Assembly: GCA_028023455.1 (NCBI GenBank)
Contig: JAQFVV010006474.1
Coordinates: forward strand, 637,501-701,500
Length of the DNA stretch: 64,000 nucleotides
Source: Epiperipatus broadwayi
Lineage: Eukaryota > Onychophora > Udeonychophora > Euonychophora > Peripatidae
Direction: 5' to 3'
Within the stretch, counting starts at the first letter, position 1. Every line of letters begins with the position of its first letter. This document shows, in pieces, positions 1 to 13,935 of the stretch. The notes under the pieces were generated by a model. That model had not been told where the DNA came from. It made no database searches and saw only the letters and a list, made by a program, of their open reading frames with translations. A program made the position numbers and the translations under genes.

Positions 1-47
1 ATAGATAGATAGATAGATAGATAGATAGATGGATAGATAGGTGGATG

Positions 48-130
<83 letters not shown>

Positions 131-205
131 GGATATATGGATGGATGGACGGATGGACAGATGGTGGATGGACGGATGCTGGTTGGGTGAATGATTGGAT
201 AGATG
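1..205. repeat. GATA tetranucleotide microsatellite with degenerate GGAT edge
   Basis: Near-perfect repeats of ATAG run from the window edge to about position 130, interrupted once by GGTGGATGGAT. They decay into GGAT/GGAC variants up to about 205. The array probably continues beyond the left edge. Confidence 0.97.
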
Positions 206-2800
206 GATGGAGCAAATGTTTATTTTTTGCTATATTAAAGAAATATCATGATAGATTAGTTTCACTTATCTATTAGAAAGATGAAAACCCTAATTCAAAA
301 TGAAATTGTACTAATATATATATATATATATACAATGAATTCACTGTCAGTGTATTGTGCATCATTATATAAGACTTAGATTAAGTAAACATGATAATGA
401 CCTAATGTCAAACCAGTCACTAGGTAACAAAATGCAGAAGATGAAAGCATAATTCTACTATGTAATTTTATTTTACTTACAATCAATATATACATGCAAC
501 AATAGGGTTCACAGAGTCATGGAAAATAAAATAAAATGTGAATATACTAAACAACAGAAGGTGAGTCCAGTATAAAAACAAACGCAGTTCATTTCCACTA
601 TCTTTTACTATTTTTAAAAGATGCAAAAGCTGTAGAACAACATGTAAAAATCGAATGTTTGAATCTAAGAGAACATGGATGGCTTATTCGATGGCTTATT
701 CGAACACTCCAATTTTTTTGTTGATCAACATTGTAAAGAAAATTGCAAAAAACTGCTGCTGATATTTAAGCAAAAAGAATTCTAATAGATTCGCGCAGTT
801 GGATAAAATAATTGAACTGTTTTGAATAGACATTTAAAATGAAAAGGACCACGCTATTCTTCAAATATGAATAAAATAACAAAATAAAACAATCAACATA
901 GTTATGTATATTAATGATGGAATAATTTTGTTCTTATAAAAATAATATTAAATATCAAATGCTGAATTAAGAAAATTTTAATTGTTATGAACTGCAAAAT
1001 AATGTACTCTTGCCAATTCAGTAGGGTTGTAGGGCTAAAGTGATATCAGCCCTGACTATAGGAAGTGTGAAGGTTTAATATTCAATGTGTAATGCCTGCT
1101 GGGTCAAATGCCCTATTTTAAAAATTCCGATGTATACAGAATGAAAACAACAGAAAATGGAAATAGCATCATTCCAAATATGCCAATGAAGAATTTCTGT
1201 GAGTAATAAATGACTTGCCATAGAAGTATGCTAGAACAGCAATGAACTGCATCAGAGACATTAGTTACCTAATTCATGAACATTATGCAAGATAACTTGA
1301 TTGGAAGAGTTCATTGGAGTTCATTGTACTTGAAGTCAAAAAAGTGCTGGGAGGAAGGTTGTTAAGTTAGACAATTCTTTTTTTCTCTCTATTGAATATT
1401 ATTTAGGTTAACTCTCCTTCCATAATGACATGACATTAGATAGTTTTATCATCCTTACTACAATGTGGAATAAGTGTTAACATTTTATTTCATTTATTCT
1501 ATATTAAAAACATGCACTTGCAACAGGACAGAGTTTGTGTTGTTTATTTGTTATTTGTTTTTTTTTAACTAATGATTGTTTAGATTTGTTTATTCAGTAT
1601 GAATGACTAAATATTCCTGCATGAATGTTTTTTTCTATCAAACTTGTACATAGTTGAGGGGGGTCCTCAAAGAACATGGAACCTTCACAGTTGGAATTAG
1701 ACTACAAAACTATTGCACACACTTTCACATATATTCTTGTTAAATAGTCAGTTAGCTTCACGACCATTGTAACAATGAATTAACAATTTTTTCTCTTTAT
1801 CATTGGAGTAACAAACATATTTAATCATTAATATAGTAGGAATACATACTTGACACACACATGTATATAATTATTTTTTTTTGTTAAAAGAGATTTTCCA
1901 ATTTTTGTTTTGCTTGTAAATAAATATTGTTAATTTGATTTTCATTATGTGGTCTCTAGTTTATCAAAGTTATTCATTCATTCATTCATTAATTCATAAC
2001 CATACATTTGTGCGTACACACACATCTTTTTTTACATTATAATATAGTAATATAGTTAGATGAGTCCTATACTTGATTGGAACCCATATAAAGATATTAT
2101 AATTGCTATCTAAGGTAAATTCACCCCTGAAGAAAATCAAGTGCAACATTCTGCCTGGGTTTAAATTCTGAGGGATATGTGGAATCCGAAAGAGTAGTGA
2201 GAAGTGGATGAACTAGCCTAAATTGTATCTGAATATAATGCATAAACCTAGAGCTAACCCATTGGAGGCAAACATGATCATTGGTTAAATACTTTATTGT
2301 GTCATTTATGGCATTCTACCTGAAGACCCTAGTCTGACCATAGTTAGATGTGCTCCACTCTTCTGATGGAAAACCTGGACTGTCACATTTTTGATGCAGC
2401 CAACTCTGGTGATCAATCATTGATTCCATCACATTTTTGTGCCCATATTTTAGTGGCATAAAATATAAGTTTCCAAGATGGTCCAGCCATTGGACTGGTG
2501 TATTACAAAAAATATTTTTTTGGAACATATTAACCTTTATGTATTTTCCTAGACATATGAATTGATTAATGGTAATAGGATGATAACTGGGCCAGGAATA
2601 AATAATTGATTAATAAAAATAAATTAAAATAGATGAGTTAGGCATGCAAACAGACAGGCTAAAGGCTAGACTTTAAAAATAATACATACACCAACATAAA
2701 AATGCAGTGAGAAGTTAAACATATGTGCTAAATGGTAAAGTCATAGCATGAGGTCCTATGAACTATCTACATTCATATTTATTAAAAAGTGAATAAAGTT
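206..2800. other. AT-rich stretch without recognisable gene
   Basis: Contains short TA runs (for example 317-331), a small TTCA repeat near 1973-1990, and many poly-A and poly-T runs. The open frames are short and lack any domain I recognise. I see nothing else. Confidence 0.6.
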
Positions 2801-2811
2801 ATACTTAACTA

Positions 2812-4330
2812 TTGAGAAAGTTTTTAATGATACTACAGAGTGGTAAACTGTTAATAAGCAAAAATATGGAATGTAGTGAGAAATTACAAGATATTAGTGA
2901 TAGTGAAATGGAAGGTGATTCTTGTATTATTGGGGAAAGGTCTTTGCTGATCCAAATCCCTGGGAAGTCTATGACCAAAGTTGACCACTCTCTAAAGACA
3001 CAGATTGCAGGTCAGGTGTTGCCTCAAGTACAAGGTACCCTTGGTGAAGACATGACTCAAATTCCTGAAGCTGTAATCGTATGGGTTGTGGAAGGTGAAA
3101 TAATCATGGCATGGTTGTACCAAATGATCATAAGTAGCATGAAAGAAGAAATGAACAAGGTGAACAGTAATCTGGAAGAATGTTGAGTGATGTGAACAGT
3201 AATATTGGTAGCATGAAGGAAGATATGAACAGTGTGAAAGTAGATATGAAAAGTATGAAGGAAGAATTGAGTAATAACATGAGTTGTATGGGGACAAGAT
3301 TGAACAGAGACATGATCAGTATTAAGAAAGATATCAAAGATGAAATAAATAATAAGATCATAAATTCGAAGAAAGCTTAAGAGAAAGTAAGGATAGTGTT
3401 AGGGCAGATATATAAACAGAAGTGAAGGACATAGAGACTAGGCTGCCCACAGATATAGAGCAATTGTCTATAATCTTGGATGGTGTTCAGAGAGACAAAA
3501 CTGAAGTATGCTTGGCAACCTGAAGAATGAAATTGATGAAAAGGATTTAAGATACCAGCAACAGTTCTAAGAGCTCAAGTAGAGCATCATTGGGCAATTA
3601 AATGTCAAATGTGATGAAATCATAAGAGTCAAGAGGTCCCAAAGACAATATGTGTACAGAACTGGAAAAGCTATAAGATAAGGTCCAAAAAGAGTTCCAA
3701 GATATGCACTCAAGGATGGATCACTCTTCACAAGACAAAGCCTTGAGTCAGTCATGAGATAGGACACTAGGAAACCTTGACTATCACCTTAAGTGACTTG
3801 AAGATAAAACAGCCTCAACAGTGACTGAAACCATCCTAGATAAGATGACTCCTGAGAAACTATTGAATAATGCAACAAAATCATGGGACTGGATTGACAA
3901 GTTAGACAAGATTCTCAACCAGAAAATGGTAATAATTAAGTCTCAGCTATGTCAAATGACACCAACCATAAAAAATCCATGATTTAAATTGTATCAAATG
4001 CATCTGTGGTCCATCTCTTTTCTGTCATAGCTGCTCCATGGAGGAAAATGTAATGTTACTCAATCTTTAAGTGAAAAATGCCCTATAAAGAAGAAAGCAT
4101 GGTTGGTCTATCTTGACTCTATCTTATGTATTTATCTAAGTGCACCTCACCTAAAAAAGAAGAGATCTACTGCAATCTGATCCAGAGACTAATACTAATG
4201 TTTGTTAAAACCAGTCATTGCTTGCTATGATCATCCTATGAGAAAAGAGATGGACTCTGCCATAATACCTGCTCCAGATTTACAGTATAACATCACCAGT
4301 TCCCAAGGAAAATAACTACCATCATTGGGA
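2812..4330 (+). pseudogene. gag-like remnant of a Ty3/Gypsy-type element
   Basis: An open stretch of 124 codons (2812-3186) is followed in another frame by a heptad-rich stretch (3180-3380, repeated SMKEDMNSVK-type units) that would form a coiled coil. Frame-broken remains continue to about 4330. The segment around 3018-3070 (PQVQGTL, DMTQI) and the following LYQMIISSMKEEM match the segment at 61690-61900, which lies just upstream of a Gypsy reverse transcriptase relic; that is why I call it gag-like. The coding capacity is broken by frameshifts and stops, and no protease, RT or integrase follows. The downstream border is uncertain. A host coiled-coil pseudogene is the alternative, but the second copy argues for a mobile element. 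Confidence 0.5.
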
Positions 4331-4438
4331 GAACTAATTAGAACTTATTCATAAATGTAATAAATGAACAATATCTGCAGAAAAACATGATTTAGAATAT
4401 TTCACTTGGTAAGATTTTATCAGTTATTTTATTTTAAA

Positions 4439-4667
<229 letters not shown>

Positions 4668-5680
4668 TCTTCTATTTTGTATAATATTTATTATACTTAG
4701 TAATAGTTGCAATTATATGAGCACTAATGTTATATCTATTGTTAATAAAATGTTAATTTAATATTTATTGCTAATCAATTTACTTTGTGTTTGCTTATCA
4801 AACTCAACCCAAACATTAAGATATTAATATTATTATACTACTAATATCCATAATCCTGAGAAATCATGCAAATTACTGTAGTATATACAAGGATAATGGT
4901 AATAATTTATAAATGATAATGATGTGGATATTAATAAGTTTTCCAAAAATAGACAGTTTGATTTAGAAGGTTTAGTGCCTTAAAGTTTTTCTTTTTTTTT
5001 TTTCATTTATTGAAACTAAAAAACAAATTAAGACTACTTTTGGAATAACTGTAATTAGTTTAACCATTTAGTGCTAAGTTATAAGTCATCATCATCACAG
5101 ATCTTTAGTTTCAATTATTGTATATATCATCTTTATTCCAATATAAATTAATCATTATATAAATATTTATTTTTGTATGCCAGAGTGCATTCAGTCAAAA
5201 TTTATCATTAATTAATTTCCAACTACTACAGAAATACTTTAAATGGTAGTGTTTGACAAAAAAAACTCAACCTATCATAGTTCTGCCATTACTGATGTTA
5301 CAGAAGTCTGAAAACTAGTTAACATTCTCTCAAACATAACAGTGTAATTTCTATTTAAACACTAATTACAACATTCAGTTTGATAGTATTAAAGTATGAA
5401 CACAATTTTGTAGTAATTTAATTATACACTGTTTTCTATCATAAAATAGTAGCAATGTTTTTCCCATGCAGTAGTGCCACCTATTACTAGAGATTGCATT
5501 AGGTGGCAGTATTGCATGAAAAAGTTTTGCTATTGTTTTAACATAATGTGCAAATATAAAAAAATAATCACCATGAGTCATTTGAGTAGTTCATAAACAA
5601 TCTTACACATGTCAGTGCATCCAACCATATAGAGCAATATATACAAATCATAAACTACTTACTTGTACTGTTGCCCTTGG
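4668..5680. other. AT-rich stretch without recognisable gene
   Basis: Only short frames and A/T runs. I see no domain, repeat copy or RNA gene here. Confidence 0.55.
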
Positions 5681-5681
5681 C

Positions 5682-5990
5682 AGGATGGCTCAGTTGGTTA
5701 GAGCATTACCTTAAAAATACAATAATCAAGAATCTAAGGACCGAAGTTCCAATTCCATGCTAGTACTGTCACTGGTCATACTAGCAACACCTGAAGAAAG
5801 GAGAATAATATCTCTCGAAACATTGTGCATATACTAACCTGTTTGATGTGCTATTACTAACAGTTGAATGTATTTGGAATATTTAAATTTTTTTTTCTAA
5901 AGACATTCAATATGCATATTAGATGATGGAAATAGTCCAATATTACAATACAACTAGAACACTATCATCACAAACCTTCAGGAAAACATT
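5682..5990 (+). mobile_element. tRNA-headed SINE with hammerhead-like body, copy 1
   Basis: The head reads like a tRNA: an A-box match (TGGCTCAGTTGG, about 5697) and a weaker B-box match (AAGTTCCAATTCC, about 5745). The body contains CTGAAGA at 5791-5797 and GAAAC at 5817-5821 separated by a GGAGA/TCTCT hairpin, an arrangement like the hammerhead motif of Penelope-like element ends. The nucleotide at the cleavage site and stem I do not fit, so it is probably inactive. The 3' part (GATGGAAATAGTCCAA, then ATCACAAACCTTCAG) recurs in copies at 13600-13935 and 39969-40300. It is inferred to be a SINE whose tail was taken from a Penelope-like element. Confidence 0.7.
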
Positions 5991-8985
5991 AACTATATAA
6001 CAGTTTTTTTTCCAAAACTATAAGATATACAAAATCCCTAATAGCACATTATTAAATCACATACCTATAACAATAGTATTGCTTTTGATATATTTCACAA
6101 TCTTCCATTATATATATACATATATATATATATTGTAAAAGATCGATAAATCTACCTTTATTTTTAAAAATCATTTGTTGTTATTTAAAAAAAAAATCTC
6201 TTTGGTTTGATGTTTATATATGGAGTGTTATTATTGTTTATGGTTATTAGTTATAGTTGTTTGGATTTATTATTTTATTTATTTGTTGATGGTACATTGC
6301 TGTCAATATTTAATTATCATAGATAAACAAAGACATATAAATTGTTGATTATAAAAAAGATTATTTTATTTGTAGTGATTATTAAAAAAATGCAATGTTA
6401 TTATTTATGTATATATATATATTTTTAAAGCTATCAAATAAATTTTCGATTTAATATTTTTTATATGATTGATATTTTTATTTATTTTTTTAAATGTTAA
6501 TTGTTTAAAAGAAAACATATGTAACAATGTTTTTCAAAACTGCATCTTCTGGTGCGTGGATAACAACAGCAACAGCAGAAAAAGAAGCCATTATTAGGGT
6601 GATTATTAAAAAAACTGAAGGATAAAATTAGTTGTACTTTGTTTCTTTGGAATCGCCATTCTTGAAAATAATTGAATAAACTATTGGATGTAAACACCTT
6701 AATAATGGAAGCATGAATAATAATAATATTGCAGTTCAAGTGCTGTGATCTTCTTGACTTTATCCTAGCAATTAAAAGAAATTAAGCGATGGCTCAACAT
6801 ATAAATTCCATCATGTTAAAATGTAAGATAGCTATCTATCTAAAAAAGAAAAAGGAAAAATCTATAATGGTAAATTCAGTAACAACCTGGAAGCAACTAA
6901 AATTAATTAATCTATTGGATTCAACATGTCAATTATTTTTTTTTTCAAGGAGAGAAATCTTTAGAAAAATGGAATTTATATATATATATGCGTTTGGAAA
7001 CCAATCATTTTCTCTAATGTGATATTTTCTTCAAAATTTAACCTTAGTTAGAATGCATTCTAATATTCAAGAAATATAAAGGAATAAAACAACGGAACAA
7101 GTTGAACTTGAAAGGTAGTAAATAACTTTATTAATGTAAATGATATATATATTTTTGAGATCAATATTCTTTTTTTTTTTATTAGAAAAATAAAACATTT
7201 TTATAAGCATAATTCTATTCGATTTAAGAGTCTTGGTTTTTTTTTTATAAAAAAAAAAAAAACAAACGTTTTACAAATGTCAAAATTAACACTTAAGTAT
7301 TAGAAATTTGTAAGTAAAGCTATAAGTTTGGGTTGCATATGGGTTATTATATATATATTTTAATAAGTGAAATTTATATTCACAAATTTTATTATAAAAA
7401 ATTTTATTATTTATATAACTTAAGTTTTTTTTTATTATTTATTTATTTATTAGATAATTGGATGTGTTCTTGGGGATCGGTTTGATTTATTGAAGGTTAC
7501 CTATCAATTAGAAATCGTCATTATATTTATATATTTTTTTGTGTGTGTACATATATAAGATAACAAATAACAAAATGAGGTGAAATAAGTTTTATATTCA
7601 TATTAAGTTATAAGTTAGCACTAAATAAATAGATAGTCAAAGATATGTTATATTTATAGGCCTGAGTGAGCCTCGTTATAAATAAATAAATAAAAAAAAT
7701 TCAATGCTTGTAGAAATACGTATAGTCCAAAAGTGGATATAATGTATAAACCTTTTATAATGTAGTGGAGTAAATTTTGATGATTTCTTTTGATGTAATG
7801 ATACTTAATCGATTAACCTAGCTTTGAGAGCATATTTATTATATATTATCTATTTTATTAATTTACAATATTTTACCAATCAATTACTTACTTATTTATT
7901 TATCTATTTTCATTTTTTTACTTCTTATGATGGCTCTTATGCAGACCTAAACAACAATTGATATATTTGCTATATATAATATACTTTTATTTATTTATTT
8001 ATTTATTTTCTTAAATTTTGAATATTTGGAAAATATAAATATGGATTTGTGTTGATATTAATGCATAGTTGTTGAGCACAAATATGTCTTTATCTATTTA
8101 ATATATATATATATATACTTATTGCAAGTATATATGTATTTTTTTTATTTGGGTTTGTATTTAAAAACTATTTAAAATACTGATATTACTTTAAAAAAAT
8201 CAAACCATAATATAGAAATAAAGGATGTACTATTTGTTTTATAAGTAATGCCTTCGTATTTTATTTGGAAAAATATTAATATTTTTTCTTATTTTTCATT
8301 TTAGTGTCAGAGTCATTATGAAGTTTATTAAATTCACAACTTAATGGAGAATAATTTCGGATTTCAATTAATATTTAGTTTTTAGGTCACTTACACAAGT
8401 CAATGTTCATTGTTATGTTTAGATATACATAAGTTTACTTATTTGATGTGTATATTAGATTAGATAAAATTTCCTTTGTTTCTAATATATATTTTGTTAG
8501 TTAGTCATATTAACCCTAAGAATAAATTATAATGATAGGTCTTATTATTGCTCTGTATGATTTTGGACTTATTTCATGTATAGCTAGTTGGAAGGGCATA
8601 TAAACAATTTATTTAAATATAATTGGGATAATTTTATCTTTCTTCATTTAAATTATACAATCTATTATATTTGGTTTTTTCAACAATTAGATTCATTTAT
8701 ATTGTTAAGGTCTTTCTTTATATATATGATGTGCTATGTTTATATTATTTAAATTGGATGATAAATACGTTCTATTACATTTGGCTTTCCCAGTGATTGG
8801 AGCTATTTCAATTGTGGATAGGCATTCCATTATATTTTGGCACCAATGTTTGAGATCTTCTTTCTTCATATGTGTATTTTCATTTGAGATCATTTAGATT
8901 ACATTTATTCCATTACATTTGTTGTCCAACGTTTGGAGCATTATTTTTTTTTCATATATTGACATGTATTGAGACCGGTACTGTA
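5991..8985. other. AT-rich stretch without recognisable gene
   Basis: Dense A/T homopolymers, TATT/TTTA repeats (for example near 7987-8010) and TA runs. I recognise no coding or RNA feature in about 3 kb. Confidence 0.55.
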
Positions 8986-8995
8986 TCTATTGTAC

Positions 8996-9724
8996 ACTAG
9001 TGATATACCCACATTTAGAGATAGTACTGTTGCTACATTCGCAGATGATACTGTAATCCTGGCAGTTGTGGGCAACTGCGTGGAATCAACAAAAAAACTA
9101 CAAATTGCTACTACCGAGATACATCACTGGACCAAGAAATGGTGAATAAAACTTAATGAAAATAAATCTAGGCATGTAGATTTCACCAACAAGAAGGATG
9201 AACACAGTCCTGTATTCATAGGTCAACAAGTTATTTCTCATGGGAATACAGCCAAATATCTGGGCATGACACTAGATGCTAAGCTCTGGTGGAAACAACA
9301 TGTCAAAAATTAACAAGTAGAGCTAAATATAAAGTATAGGAAGATGTACTGGCTAATGAATCAACATTCAGTGTTGTCAATACACAATAAAATATTGCTC
9401 TACAAACAAGTCCTCAAACCAGTATGGACTTATGATATACAGCTATGGGGCTGTACCTGCCAGAGCAACAAAAACATCATACAGAGATTTCAAAATAAAG
9501 TACTACGTGGCATCGTTGGTGCCCCCTGGTACATACGAAATGACAATTTACACAAGGACATTGGGATGGAAACAGTAAATCAAGTAATTGAAAAAATAGC
9601 TCAAAAACATGAAAATAGACTTCACAAGCATGTTAATGCCGAGGCTCGTAAACTTCTAAACAAAGAAGGCATGGTTAGAAGACTGAAAAGAGTCAAATCT
9701 CTTGATCTGGTGAAATCTAGCTAA
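8996..9724 (+). pseudogene. Jockey-clade LINE reverse transcriptase, C-terminal fragment
   Basis: One reading frame carries the RT catalytic motif FADDT (9038-9052). Downstream are the thumb segment AKYLGMTLDAKLWWKQH (about 9252-9302) and the Jockey C-terminal block with LYKQVLKPVWTY, IQLWGC and RFQNKVLRGIVGAPWY. It ends in the RRLKR-KSLDLV tail at a stop at 9722. Two in-frame stops (after KKW near 9143 and after HVKN near 9311) break it. ORF1, endonuclease and the N-terminal RT are absent, as expected for a 5'-truncated LINE insertion. The conserved C-terminal block is typical of arthropod Jockey elements. It encodes the enzyme for target-primed reverse transcription but is dead here. Confidence 0.88.
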
Positions 9725-11160
9725 ACATAATAATGCTTAAGTACACAATAATTAAGTGTACTAGTTGACAAATAAAACTAGTTAATTGTCACTGGATAAT
9801 TACTAGCATTTAGAACTCTGATCTTACAGTTAGAGATAAATTGCTAATTGGTTATGACCAGATCGCAATAGCCTTTATAACTAGAAAAAATATAAAATAT
9901 ATATATTGATGTACTATTACAATATATATATATATAATATTTTCACAGTTATATAATATAAATAAAGTATATTTTGGGTTAATCTGTGTATTAATTTGTA
10001 TTAATTCCTACGGTTCTGATAAAATAATACTCATCATTGTCAAGATTAAGTTCTTAAAAAAAACTGTTAGATCTCAAGAAGCAATAAGATTGAGTATGAA
10101 GTAAAAAATGCTCACTTTTATGTCTATTTGATAGTTGAATTCTGAATCTATATGGATTAACATAAATGCTTACTTCCTTCTGTTTCACTATTAATTGATT
10201 ACAATTTGATTTTAGAAGAAATATAAAATGTGGTCTCTATAAAACCGGGATATGTTGTTCTTCCTCAGCTTTATTTAAACCACTCAGCCTGTTTAATATT
10301 TCAATAGATTTCCTCATGGTTCTCCAATCATACTTTTATAAATTAGCTATTAGTATTATCAAAATCAAGTGTACGACCAACTGATGTATTTAACTTTTGA
10401 TTGAAGGCATTTATTTTTATTCTTCTTAATTCTGACTTTAATTCATTTACTGGATTTGCCTACATAGGTTTTTGTGCACTGTAAACATGGAATTCATAAA
10501 CACATTCCAACAGTTCTCTATCTTAGGTTTATGAAAAAAATTAGCATTTTTTTTTTTGCTAGTGGAACTTTGTGTCAAAATTAGTCTTCTACTGATTTTA
10601 TATTTTCTATATACATCCAACTTGTATATAGTTATTGATGTATATTTAATCATATAATTTTATATTATTCAGATTATGCTGCAAACTTTTATTTATATCA
10701 AATCTAAGTCTGAAAGTAATATACTATTAATTACAGAATTATTTTAAAGCCTTATATACAAATCCTATATATTTTTTATTACATATAAAATTTGAAATCA
10801 TTCTATCTTCATGAATATTTCTATATTTTTATTATTTATTTTATTTTATTGAAATTGACTAATTATATATTATCTTAAATTCTTGTTAATAAAAATGGTA
10901 ATATAAATTTACTTAAAATAAAAAAAATTATGAAATGATATATATTAATATAAGTTATTAATTAAAATGTAGAATTAATATTTGTAAAAAAAGCAGTGTT
11001 TTTAGAACTTATGTTATTTAAAAAGTATAGGATTATTTTATAAACTTTAAAAATAATTATATCATTAGTATTATATTGCCTTTAGATATAAATTTAATTA
11101 AATTTCTGCATAATTTGAAAAATAAGGGATTATATATATATTGAAACGGAAAGGGATTGG
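9725..11160. other. AT-rich stretch without recognisable gene
   Basis: Follows the Jockey stop. The first part may be LINE 3' UTR, and TA runs occur near 9898-9935. I see nothing else supportable. Confidence 0.5.
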
Positions 11161-11165
11161 AGAAA

Positions 11166-11224
11166 GAACTGAACTATTACATATATATATATATATATAT
11201 ATATATTGTAATAGTTCAGTTACA
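11166..11224. repeat. perfect palindrome with TA core
   Basis: AACTGAACTATTACA is followed by an alternating TA tract and then TGTAATAGTTCAGTT. The 15-base arms are exact inverse complements and the TA core is itself self-complementary, so the whole stretch can fold into one uninterrupted hairpin or cruciform. Confidence 0.9.
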
Positions 11225-12940
11225 TGACCCACAATAACATAGCATGTGTGCACAAATGTATATAAAGTTGAAAGGAAAAATAGAAATAAACACAGACAAA
11301 AAGTTTGTAGATATTTTCTTCATTTCCCTGGAATAAAATGCACAGTAAAGGATCAAATAATTTTGAATAAAATTTTATTATAAATTAAACATTTAAACAG
11401 GTCTAATAAATATTTTTATTGAATTCTGATTTTGAAACTAAAACAAGCATGTTTTATGACAATAGATATCCTTGTAATTATAAGATATCTACTGATAATT
11501 GTATAATTTTTTATTTTTGAAATTTTTTAATTAATACCTGTATAGATTTTTGAACAAAATGTCTACTAACTATTTTTGAAACTCTGTTAATTAATACTTG
11601 TATAAAATTTTTTGTAAAATCTCTGTTTATGTAGAAATCTTTGTAGGTCATACTTTGATAAAAGTCCAAAGGATTAAAGTGAACTGAAATCAACTTTTTC
11701 CAATCAAGAGAGATAAACAAAATAGTTTTTAATTAATGTATTTTTATCACTCAATCTAGCTATAAAATGGTGGATATAAAAGATTAGAGGAGTAATTTGT
11801 TTTCAGATGAGTTAGCCATAATAGTTTGTTGTAGGTTGATGTAGTGGTTTTCTGGAGTTAGACAGAGCTCTCATGAAAATCTAAGAGAAGTCAAGGAGGC
11901 AGCTGCTACTAGTTCACTAGCTAAGGTCAACTTGCAGTAGTTTATTAGCCTGCACAAATGAGGACAAAAACAGCTAGCTTGCACAAAGTCTGTCCAATCC
12001 TAGACAGAAGGGAATTGATTGAATGCCAATAGTTACCTGATTATACCTTTCTCTATGATGTCAATCCCAGACTAGCCTCCATCAAGAGAAACCATCAGTT
12101 GATGAAGAATTAGTTATACATATACTGTTTCAGCTATATGCAGAGAAGTACAGATAAACATATATACAATGGTGAGTAGCATTATATATAATGGGAATTA
12201 CATTTTAAATACTTTTAGTAAAAATGATATTTGAAAAGGGATAGATATATGTAGAACAATATTGTTTTAAATCATTTATTGAAAAAAATGACATTTTAAA
12301 AGTTAAACAAATAAATAATTTTGCATAGTCAAGAATTAATTGAAAATGCTATTTTTTTTTAAAAAAAAAAAGAAATTGAAGAAATAAATCTTTTTAGAGT
12401 ATTTTAAAGATGTTTATAAATTTTAATCAACAATTACCTGTCAAAAAGTGATTTTATTTTTTTTTAAAAGAAAAAAGAAAACATTAATTAGTAAAGAGAG
12501 AATTTTATAACTGATTCATATTACTTTATATATGTGTGTGTGTGTGTGAATTGTATAATGCTGGTGAATTTATTTAATTATATTCTGAGTGATTCTAGTG
12601 AGTTAGCTGGGCTGATGTCTCAATGAATATCAAGATCTCTCAGGCTCTTGTAATATATAAAATCACTTCTAACTTTAATTCTACTTTTATATTTATATTA
12701 AATATTTTTATATTAAATTTTTAATTTTATATTTTGATTAATTTCATCACCACAGTCAACCCCATTACTTCCATCCCATTATAATATATAAATAGTTATA
12801 TATATATATATATAGAATATATTAATGTTTTGAAATGTGTATTGCATTATTTATTTCAATGTTAGCCACTCTAGCAAGTACTTCCCATATACATCCAATC
12901 ACAATAGAAGCACTAAATATGAAATACACTATAACTATGG
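11225..12940. other. stretch without recognisable gene; less AT-rich patch at 11820-12120
   Basis: The patch at about 11820-12120 is clearly richer in G and C than its surroundings but has no long frame and no similarity to anything else in the window. The rest is A/T runs, with a TG repeat at 12532-12549. Confidence 0.45.
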
Positions 12941-12944
12941 AACA

Positions 12945-13530
12945 GAATAAAGGAAGTTTGTTTGGAAACTAGTGAATGGGAAAATGAAAAGACTCACATA
13001 GAAGAAACTCTTGTGAAGAATAGTTATTCATTAGCTGCCATCAAGAAATCCTTTAATAGACAAAAAGAGACAAAAGAAAAAAAATTATTGGTGTTGTAGG
13101 GTATCCATACATGCGAGGAATGGTGGACAAATTAAATAAAATCTGCTTTAAAATAGCTTTCCAAAACCATATCATACTTCAAGGAATTCTAACTTCTATT
13201 AATTAAGCCTAAACTGGAAATGCTGAAGAACAAAAACTTCATCTATGAAATATTATGAGAATGTGAATATTGGAGAAATATGTTACTCTATTGAACAGTG
13301 ATTGAAAGAACACAAACTAATAGTTCAAAGAAAAAACAGATGGGTCTATACTAGCAGATCATGTATATACTAATGATCATATGTTCAATTGGGAAAATAC
13401 AAAAATTTTGGATAGAGAGAAGAAGGTGCAAAGAAGAAAATTCAAGGAAGATGCTCATATGACAATTGAAAATAACTCTAAGTCAATCCAGTGTGGCAAT
13501 ACACAGTGTATGGAAACCTCTTCTTAACTT
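12945..13530 (+). pseudogene. Penelope-like element C-terminal GIY-YIG region, decayed
   Basis: Conceptual translation gives, in order: a spacer with KNSYSLAAIKKSF; a GYPYMRGMVDKLNKI segment matching the PYVKGTSDKLRRI-type block that precedes the GIY-YIG domain in Penelope-like elements; and, after a damaged GIY-YIG core, the block ILADHVYTNDHMFNWENTKI, DREKKVQRRKFKE, matching the conserved DHV-x-TDHNIDWENTKILDRE tail. Stops and frame changes fall throughout the middle. These elements encode an RT plus endonuclease acting in the nucleus; only the endonuclease end is left. A SINE copy with a Penelope-like body begins about 70 bases downstream. Confidence 0.72.
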
Positions 13531-13599
13531 GGTTCTTATAAAACAGTATTAAAAAAGTGAAAGACTCGATAGGTTTGAACCAACCCTCATATATAAATA

Positions 13600-13935
13600 T
13601 GTAAAATTTGTACTATCTGCTGTCTTTGACAGAATGTTGCCTTAAAAATTGATATTCAGGAGTCTAAAGATGTAAGTTTGATTCTTCTGCCAATATTGTC
13701 ACTATTCAGGCCTGGAACATCTGAAGAAGATTGGAGAATAATACTACTCAAAACATTGTGGAATTACTAACCTGTGTTGTCTAATTGTGTGTTATTACTA
13801 ACAAGTTGTTTGTATTTGAAAAGTTTAAATAAAGTTTAAAATTTTCTATTTATTCAACATTTACTGACAGATGATAGAAATAGTCCAACATATTATCACA
13901 CCTAATTTACTATCATCACATACCTTCAGACAAAA
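13600..13935 (+). mobile_element. SINE with hammerhead-like body, copy 2
   Basis: Matches copy 1 from GTACT-TGTTGCCTT through the 3' AAACCTTCAG-type end, with the A-box part of the tRNA head deleted. The body has CTGAAGA (about 13722) and a hairpin followed by AAAAC instead of GAAAC, so the hammerhead core is mutated. AAGTTTAAATAAAGTTTAAAATTTTC and ATGATAGAAATAGTCCAACA are shared with the other copies. Confidence 0.7.

Noticed and set aside
5791-5830. Active hammerhead in the SINE
   Set aside because: Core-like CTGAAGA and GAAAC are present, but the cleavage-site base is G and stem I cannot form.
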